This document shows positions 26,212-32,329 of a DNA stretch of 32,329 nt, piece by piece. This DNA is from Paulinella micropora. Taxonomy: Eukaryota; Cercozoa; Imbricatea; Euglyphida. The notes beneath the pieces were generated by a model. That model did not search any database and was not told the DNA's origin. It saw only the letters and a program-made list of their open reading frames with translations. Where the stretch lies: the NCBI GenBank assembly GCA_009731375.1, contig BJOX01000233.1, forward strand, positions 30,603 through 62,931, given 5' to 3'. Numbering within the stretch: position 1 is the first letter of the stretch; each line of letters opens with the position of its first letter. The position numbers and the translations under genes were made by a program.

Positions 26212-26470
26212 GGTTAGTCTGAGTTAGTTTCACGCTCGCCTTTTGTCATTGTGACCGGACCGTCTAGTCTTGGACGGATCCGGCCGCAGTGTTCTACTTG
26301 CCTTGTCGTATGTTGAGCGAGCTTGAAAGATCGCTTGAGCCTAGACCTCTATTCTTTTTCCCCATTTGATTCCGACGAGATCAGATCGTCTAGGCTTCCA
26401 TTAAAGCTCTGTTCTTTGTTCTGTGTTTCTCAGTAAGGGAAAAGTAACCAAGGATTAAAGTAGATTTTAA
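26212..26470 (+). repeat. Split direct repeat B2 (right end of element)
   Basis: This is the second copy of B1, same length (259 bp) with a handful of substitutions. Its last bases gattttaa are followed by ccgttaaaaggtc, which belongs to the interrupted 339-bp host repeat. This fixes the right end of the element. Confidence 0.92.
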
Positions 26471-26860
26471 CCGTTAAAAGGTCAGTTACCTGGCTTAGTC
26501 TACAGTCTATCTCCCACACTTTCCCGACTCGTCACACTTCTTGCTTGTTTTTTTTTTCATAAAATCATATTTCTACATATTTTAAATTGATAAACTAGAA
26601 TGATTTTATCATGATATTTTATTTAAAAATTCAAAATTTGAATATTTGGTAACTGTTAACTATTGTTTACGGAAGGAGTATTTTTGCCACTCTTAAGTTG
26701 CAAGTGTAACACAAATACTTGTGGTTTTTTATGCAAGTAATTTTTTTTACTTTTATAAAATACAATGATTTTATTATATTTTATTTTCAAAAAATTTTAA
26801 ATTTAAATGTCAGGTAACGGTTACTTGTTTTTATATTATTATTATTAATAAAACTGTGAA
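26471..26860. repeat. Continuation of the 339-bp repeat and a decayed further unit
   Basis: From 26,471 the sequence matches the inside of the 339-bp unit (ccgttaaaaggtcagttacc corresponds to ctgttaaacggtcggtcac in intact units; then tctcccacactttcccgact). A more diverged relative follows from about 26,700, including aggtaacggttacttgtttt. Confidence 0.7.
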
Positions 26861-27632
26861 AGAGGCGATGTCATTTTAAAATAGTTGTGTCCTGCCAAAC
26901 CTAATTGTCAACCGACCTCTGCACCGGTTCCGAGTGAATCAATCTTAATTTATGGAAATTGCTTATTAATAACATACTAATAACATTTCTGACAGAGCAG
27001 GTGCCGCATATCTAGGTTCTAGTGGTCGGTAGAATCATTAAATATTTCGCAGCGAGTAATCTCATTCAATATTCAAGATTTTGAGATGCTGTCTGCGCAG
27101 AATTCAATGTTTTTAGTGGGAATGGTCTGCGGCATGTTTAGTTTTTCAGTTCATATAAGCTATTGCTGTGATCTGGGGGTATGTTCTGAATCTCGACAAA
27201 CTAGTTTTCGACCAATGTTTTCCTGGTTTTTGTTTTATACCGTACATCTCTGCAAAAACCCTCTGGCAGGATTGCTCAACATAACATTTGAATTTATTTG
27301 TGCACTTGTGCGTAAAAATGAGTGCAGAGTGCATCATGCAAAGAGCATTTTTCAGTTAAAAACACCATATTTGCTATGTCGTGAAATGTGAAAATTGAAG
27401 TAGATAATAAGGATTTCAAGAAAGCCGCAGACCAAGTTTTCTGATGAAAACACTTGTGTCATGCTTGCTTTTGCTTGAAACAACGTGGTTTGAACACACA
27501 CTCGCTGTGAACAGATGGACCTCCGACATGAAACTGGTGCCGCGGGCCCGTTAGCATATGCGGCATTTCATAACATAAAAATGCCATCAGTAGCGGAAAA
27601 AGCGGCAATAAATTTCGACTTGGCGAAAATCG
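26861..27632. other. AT-rich intergenic region, no gene called
   Basis: The region precedes the transposase start codon and presumably holds its promoter and the 5' end of the transposon. Short open frames occur on both strands but have no homology signal and no support. I found no terminal inverted repeat by eye. Confidence 0.4.
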
Positions 27633-30600
27633 ATGGTGAAAAAAAAGACAAGGTTGAACCAAAAGGCTCCTATCAAGCGATCCTACCTACGAAAAAATGA
27701 AAAAAAGACAGCAGCGGGTAGAGCAATGCTTGCCCAGCAAAAATCTCTATCCGCTGTAAAAGCAGCACACCTACAACAGAAGTAAGCCCCTTTTCTTAAC
27801 ACCAATTTCTTTGAATTTTAGTGCTTGTTTTCGTTTGTTTAGTATACATACATCATATTTTCTGTGCCTGTTATGTAGCAGAATGATTCAGACTGCCTCC
27901 AGAAATGTTCAGAGACAATTAGGTGAGTGCCTGCATGCTGTTTCCATCTGTTTTGTGTGTGTTTCTGTTTCTGTTTGTATGTTGGAACTGTGTGGGAGTA
28001 GAGTGTGTGTGTGTTGTGTGTGATCTATTTTTCTTGCATGTAACAGCTGTAATGTATTGCTTATGTGTCTTCTCTTGTTTCCCCTCTATAGTTGCTGAGC
28101 TGGAGGCCAAAGGTATAGCAGTCGAGTTGCAACAACGGGGCCCTTCTGTCATCATCGCTGGTGCTCGGAACGATGACAAGCTGGAGGCCACTGTCATGGT
28201 CAGTTTTCATTTCATTTCATGGAAACATGTTTATGTATGTCTTCTGTGCATTATGTTTGCATTTATGCATTGCTTTCTGCAGGTACGGCTTGTTTTCCTG
28301 CCTTTGTCTGCTGGTAAGGTGTAAGCTTATGTGGGTGTTTGTACATATTTTTGCTTGCTTGTGGCAGGAACCATTCACGCCTGTGAGGGGGAGACCAGCC
28401 AGAAGTGTAGACGACTCCTCCCGCACACTAGCCAGAAGATTTAATGTAGATGACTCCTCACCCTTTGACCCTGCTGACATACGCACACACCTTTCAATTC
28501 TCTCACCTCAACCTTCACACATACACACCAAACCGTCATTACAAGTCACACGTCATATCACTTCTCCACTTGCTGGTAGTAATTTTGTTCAGTTTGAAAC
28601 TAACAAACATGTGGGGGTGTTGTCATACGCCCCCAAGATGAAGAAAGCATACAGTGAGTTGAACGAGAGAGGAAAGAGAAATATAAGAGCAGACGTGAGA
28701 GTCATGCAGGATGCTTTTGCACAACACCTTGCGGATAGGGCAGGGGTAGAGGTAGACTTTGTGTGCAAGGAGTGGTGGAGATGGGCGGAGAAGAACTATG
28801 ACTTGTCACATACAATAGGAGGTAAAAATAGTGAGCCGCAAAAACAACTTCTCTCTCTTCTTCTCTTTGCGGACAATGATAGCATTAGTCAAACAGTGTT
28901 GCAAAAGCTTAAGTCCAAAGGTTTGCTAAGTGGCAACATACCTTTTGACAAGTTTTCTGAGGTCAGGAAGGAGCTAGGCACCGCGGTTGAGGCCACCTTT
29001 GACATGAAGCCGACCTTCGACGAATGTCAGGCTTCAAAACAGGTGCCTCGAGAGGTGAAGCTATGCCCGCGAAAGGTCTTGCGTTGGGTATGCAAAACCT
29101 ATCAGATTTCAGAGTCCACCGTAAATGTTCTCGTTCAGGCTGATGGCAGATCCATCAGCAAGAATAAAACAAGTACGTTGTGGGTTATGAGAATCATACC
29201 GCAGGATAAAGACCTAAGAAGGAAATTCAAAGCTACAGATTTTGTTTTCCCTTTTGCTCTGACCCCTGAAGGTGACAGCTATCAAGCGTTAGCAAGTTGC
29301 ACATTCAGGCATGACCTTCAACTGCTCCAGGAGCAAGGGGATCTGTATAACGCCGACGGCAGGCCTTTGGCTCACCATGGCTATGCAGATCCTCATGTCC
29401 TACATCGATCTTATATTTTTTTGGTTAGGGGGCGATTTGAAGTTCTTGGCCACAGTCGCCGGGCACGGGACAGGTAGTTTTAGAGGAAAGCACCCATGCA
29501 TCTATTGCCTGGTGACCAAAGGCCCGGAACTTCAAGACACACTCACATCCTACCCCATCATGACCGATGCTGACAAGTGTCAGCACCCGGCCATGGATGA
29601 CAGAGTAGATTTATTTCCATTCATACCTTTGCGCCGACGCCTTCCTGACTCGCTGCATTTCTTCATCCGCGTACAGAATAGGTTTCTAAACCATCTCATC
29701 AACGAGGCCTTACACGGTGAGTTGTGGGGCCGCGCCCGCGACGACCCCGTATTGGCTGAGAAGATAGAGTGGGGTAAAGATAAGCATCAGGAAGTTTTAA
29801 TGAGAATCAAAAGCGAACTCAAGAAAGGTGGACTGTATTGGTGGTTCGGGCCTAAGGGCCAAGGAGAGACTCAGGGAACATGTAACTTTAAGTGGAAAGA
29901 GCTAAGTGGTGACATGGCGAGGAAGCTAGCAAGGAAGGTTAAAGAGGGAGTGATAGACTTAGGTGAGATACTGAAGAATCCCGAAAGAGGAGTTGAAAAA
30001 GGTATGGGTGGAGTGGTACGGGTTGTGGTTAGTCTTTCATAAAGGAGAGGGGCTGCCGGTAGAGGAATTAGCATCTCATCAGGCCGCCATGCGCCGCTTC
30101 TTTCATACCCTTACTTTTCCCAGAGGGCGGGCGCCGAATGATGTAGATGAAGAGGATCCGAAAGATAGGAGGGCTAGGTTACCTATTCTATCACCTGCAT
30201 TCATCACCGTCTACATCCACATTTTCATCAATCATGCCTATGAGCTACTGCCACTCACCCCTCATATCTCCTTCATAGACTACAACACTCAGGCCATCGA
30301 ACACTACAACGGCAAGCATAAGCGCGCTCATTTCTCGTGCTCGAGCAGACGCTGGACAGATGATGTCGAGTGTCTGCTCCAGCACTGGAGAGCTCGCTTA
30401 AACCCGCTGTGTGATGTGTGGGCGGAGAGTGAGAAGTATGTGAAGTGTAGTATAGGGTGCGGTAGCTCGTATGCTGCTTCTCGGCCTTCTTGGATAAGAA
30501 AGCATGAGGAGATATGTGTTGGTGTAGATGGGCTGGAGTATGGCAGGTTTGATGAGATATGTCCTGGTGATGTGGACGCTTGGCTCCATGAATTGAGCCA

Positions 30601-30850
30601 ACCGGAGCCATCCATTTTCACCGGACACGTGCAAACTGCCTTCGCTCCTTCTCCTCCTCTTCCTCTTTCTTCTTCTGCTGCTTCTTCTTCTTCTGCTGCT
30701 TCTTCTTCTCAGCCTTCTTTTTCTTCTTCTTCTTTGAAGAGGAAGAAGAAAGGAGGAAGGGGAAACAAGCAGAAGAAGAAACAGAAGCGTGTAGATGATG
30801 ATGACGAGTGGATTCCTCGTACCGCTCCTCGTCTGGGCGGTGGATCGTAA
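27633..30850 (+). CDS. Spliced DDE-type transposase-like protein, two frameshifts
   Basis: The ATG at 27,633 opens a basic N-terminus (MVKKKTRLNQKAPIKRS). Four exons are inferred: 27,633-27,781, 27,879-27,922, 28,092-28,198 and 28,368-30,850. All junctions are GT...AG, and the first three exons sum to exactly 300 nt, so the last starts in phase. The catalytic-type layout is VQADGRSISKN (first Asp, 29,142), RGDLKFLATV-like (second Asp, 29,434) with CIYC about 20 residues later, and IEHYNGKHKRAHF (Glu, 30,299) in a predicted helix. A Ser-rich stretch and Lys-rich tail (LKRKKKGGRGNKQKKKQKR) suggest nuclear import. One extra base in a G5 run at 29,428-29,432 and another near the A5 run at 29,996-30,000 explain two frame changes. 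The D / D-CxxC / E order resembles RAG1/Transib transposases, but another DDE superfamily is possible. Expected length is about 926 residues. Confidence 0.65.
27782..27878 (+). other. Predicted intron 1 of the transposase gene
   Basis: 97 nt, starting gtaagc and ending ttatgtag. It leaves a split codon (2+1 nt) that joins correctly with exon 2. Other AG sites upstream (27,820; 27,842) would not keep the observed frame as simply. Confidence 0.6.
27923..28091 (+). other. Predicted intron 2 of the transposase gene
   Basis: 169 nt, starting gtgagt and ending in a pyrimidine-rich tract plus tatag. It splits a codon 1+2. The joined exons read RNVQRQL then VAELEAKGIAVEL without interruption. Confidence 0.7.
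28199..28367 (+). other. Predicted intron 3 of the transposase gene
   Basis: 169 nt, starting gtcagt and ending tgtggcag, phase 0. An internal 31-nt segment (28,283-28,313) flanked by cag and gtaagg looks like a mini-exon, but including it would put the downstream sequence out of frame, so it is more likely a decoy. Confidence 0.6.
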
Positions 30851-30862
30851 GTAAATATTAAT

Positions 30863-30868
30863 AATAAA
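30863..30868 (+). terminator. AATAAA polyadenylation-like signal
   Basis: The canonical AATAAA lies 13 bp after the transposase stop, in a very AT-rich stretch followed by poly-A runs. The distance suits a short 3' UTR, though several similar motifs occur nearby by composition. Confidence 0.4.
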
Positions 30869-30900
30869 TATTACAACTTTTTTAAAAAAAATAATAAAAA

Positions 30901-31381
30901 AAAACAGGTTTTATGTTTCAAAAACTTGAAGCACATGCTAAATAAGCTGCCGGTAATATCATTTTATTAATACAGCAAGGGGTGTGTTAGTATGTATAAC
31001 AACTACATGCATTATTTCTAATCATGTGTGGGATTTTTTCTAAACTAGTCAAGTTCAGTGCACCATGAAAATAATGTTTCAAAACCGGTTTTATGCTTCA
31101 AAAGCTTGAAGCACATGCTGAATGAGCTGCCGGTAATATTATTTTATTAATATAGCAACTGGTGTGTTAGTATGTATAACAGCTACATGCATTATTTCTA
31201 ATCATGTGTGGGATTTTTTTTAAACTAGTCAAGTTCAGTGCACTATGAAAATAATGTTTCAAGACCGGTTTTCTGCTTGATCAAGTTAGTAGACATGCTG
31301 AATAAGCTGCTGGTAATATTATTTTATTAATATACCAAGTGGTTTGTAAGGGACTGTATCTACACCAGTCAAGTTCACTGC
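30901..31381. repeat. 180-bp tandem repeat, two full copies and a truncated third
   Basis: Units start with ggttttatg at 30,907, 31,087 and 31,267, an exact 180-bp spacing. The first two are about 95 percent alike by eye; the third is more diverged and has lost about 60 bp near its end. Shared landmarks include gaagcacatgct, ctgccggtaatat and ctagtcaagttcagtgca. It lies just 3' of the transposase and may be part of the transposon end or an independent satellite. Confidence 0.9.
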
Positions 31382-31440
31382 TAACGCCCACCCAGACGTA
31401 ATTATGAATTATGTCATTTCCACAGTAAGAAAATGCTGAA

Positions 31441-32329
31441 TTATGTCATATTTAAGGAGAAAACAACAACCTTCGCAGATAGGAAACGAGATACAAAACT
31501 ACGTGTGTTTGCAAAACGGAAATGATTATACTGTTGTCGTTGGAAATGCGCACCCAAGGTTTGTTGCACAGTGAAAGGCACTGTGTTTGTTTTGGGATTG
31601 AAACCTGGAAAACAGTAAATAATATCTTCCACGTCAACCCAGACTTCCTCCCCTTTTTTTGTCCAGCTGGTATCGAGTTTCCAAATTTTATCATTAAGCC
31701 TCGTGTTTATCCTTTTTGCTGGGAAATGTTTTTTCTTTAAACTCTCCTGCATGGTTAAGACCGCTGGGTCAGGCCAAGAGAGGAGTTTGTGAGCTGGGAC
31801 TTCTCTCAAACCAGTGACTACTTTATTTTCCACCGGATGTCTTCCACGTCCCCTAGCTCAGCAAAGAATAAGTGGTTCCCATCCTGGATAGCTATAGTCC
31901 AGGAGGGATGGTCCTTCAATTCCTGTAAAGAAGGCTTCGCGATGTCATCGCCTGTTGGTGGCCGGGCACCAGGAAGGAACCTTTCTTCCTCCTCTACAGT
32001 GCACAAAGCAAACTGAACGAACTCTAGCATGACTTTTGTAAGCCGACCATGTGCGGCTGGGACATGTTGTGTAAAAAAGGAGATTGGGACATGTGATGCC
32101 CTTGCCAGTGGCTCCGCTCCCACTTCCCCAATTAATTTGGTACCTTTGTCCTGCAAAGTCCCATTTCTGCTAAAGAAAGAAGCGAACCATTGCTTGCTCA
32201 GGGTGGTGGGAAAAGGGGATATTACCCTCGTCTTTGAACCGGCACCACCATCATCACCATAGACAAACGGAGCTTGCAAAAGTCGGCGAACAGTAAAGGA
32301 CAACAAATCCTCCGGAGTGCAGTCCTGCT
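31441..32329 (-). CDS. Unrecognised protein, partial, runs off the right edge
   Basis: Two minus-strand frames appear to be one gene. The upstream frame is open from the window edge (before 32,306) to 31,818, with sensible composition (GDDGGAGSKTRVI, then LEFVQFALCTVEEEERFLPG and IQDGNHLFFAELGDVEDI). The downstream frame begins at about 31,833 and continues (WTKKGEEVWVDVEDIIYCFPGFN) to a TAA at 31,441. They overlap by a few codons in different frames, so either a one-base frameshift or a short intron lies near 31,820-31,840. The family is not recognised and there is no start codon inside the window. It could be a host gene or part of another mobile element. Confidence 0.4.

Larger units (their letters stand above)
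18908..26470 (+). mobile_element. Ngaro/DIRS-type tyrosine-recombinase retrotransposon, 7.56 kb
   Basis: All the parts are present in order: left repeat A1, gag frame, CCCH/CCHC zinc-finger frame, RT-RNase H, tyrosine recombinase, then B1-A2-B2. This split-direct-repeat arrangement is diagnostic for Ngaro, VIPER and PAT-like members of the DIRS order, which integrate through a circular intermediate using a tyrosine recombinase instead of an integrase. The boundaries are set independently by the host repeat it interrupts. Only an ambiguous AA is shared at the ends, so there is no clear target-site duplication. The copy has in-frame stops, a frameshift in the recombinase and a changed RT active site, so it is probably no longer autonomous. 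Confidence 0.9.

Noticed and set aside
27086-27391. 101-codon plus-strand frame upstream of the transposase
   Set aside because: AT-rich, Cys/Phe-rich by composition, with no homology signal and no connection in frame to the spliced gene.
27515-27700. 61-codon frame overlapping exon 1 of the transposase
   Set aside because: A different frame with its own ATG at 27,633 leads directly through consistent splice sites into the transposase, so this one is probably a shadow.
28283-28313. 31-nt mini-exon between two good splice motifs in the transposase gene
   Set aside because: Including it puts the downstream coding sequence out of frame, while skipping it keeps the frame open.

Overview
The window is eukaryotic and falls into two very different halves that meet near position 15,150. 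Positions 1-15,150 are extremely GC-rich, full of C/G homopolymers, and carry tightly packed, intron-poor genes on both strands. Positions 15,180-32,329 are AT-richer, gene-poor and consist almost wholly of transposable elements and satellite-like repeats. Spliceosomal-type introns with consistent phases (27,782-28,367), LTR and tyrosine-recombinase retroelements and AATAAA/ATTAAA signals all point to a eukaryote, probably a protist, alga or early-branching lineage. The species cannot be named from sequence alone.

GC-rich half. From left to right it holds: a low-complexity start with a possible small basic protein (535-912); a tandem duplication (about 964-1786 and 2100-3360) in which each copy carries a 56-residue Cys/His-rich protein on the plus strand and an opposing LRR-type reading frame on the minus strand, one copy lacking an exact 390-bp in-frame LRR cassette; a 200-residue type I membrane protein (3332-3934, minus); divergently, a very long secreted or surface protein with DUF285/BspA-like repeats, a Pro/Thr/Ser mucin linker, an F5/8-type-like domain, an RS domain and a coiled coil (4320-7744, plus); then, all on the minus strand, a PD-(D/E)XK nuclease (8057-9187), a DUF1152-like protein (9713-10,910), a giant mucin-type membrane glycoprotein (10,927-13,805) and an unrecognised protein cut at the junction (14,258-about 15,150). 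Compact coding, several mucin-like membrane proteins and a RecB-like nuclease of a type I associate with large DNA viruses make an integrated or co-assembled large DNA virus (or another GC-rich genome) a reasonable hypothesis. No capsid, polymerase or packaging gene is visible, so this is not proven.

Repeat-rich half. A broken gag-like frame (15,175-16,196, plus) and a degenerate Ty1/copia pol (about 16,545-18,114, minus) come first. A 339-bp satellite-like unit follows, and its third copy is split by a complete 7.56-kb Ngaro/DIRS-type tyrosine-recombinase retrotransposon (18,908-26,470). That element has textbook split direct repeats A1-[gag, zinc finger, RT-RNase H, YR]-B1-A2-B2 and no clear target-site duplication. 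It carries single in-frame stops, a frameshift and an altered RT active site. Next is a four-exon DDE-type transposase gene (27,633-30,850) with an Asp / Asp-CxxC / Glu layout reminiscent of RAG1/Transib-like enzymes, broken by two one-base frameshifts. A 180-bp tandem repeat and an unrecognised minus-strand reading frame running off the right edge finish the window.

Three assembly gaps (1787-2099, 6047-6406, 10,401-10,410) and several homopolymer frameshifts mean that some breaks in genes may be sequencing or assembly errors rather than biology.
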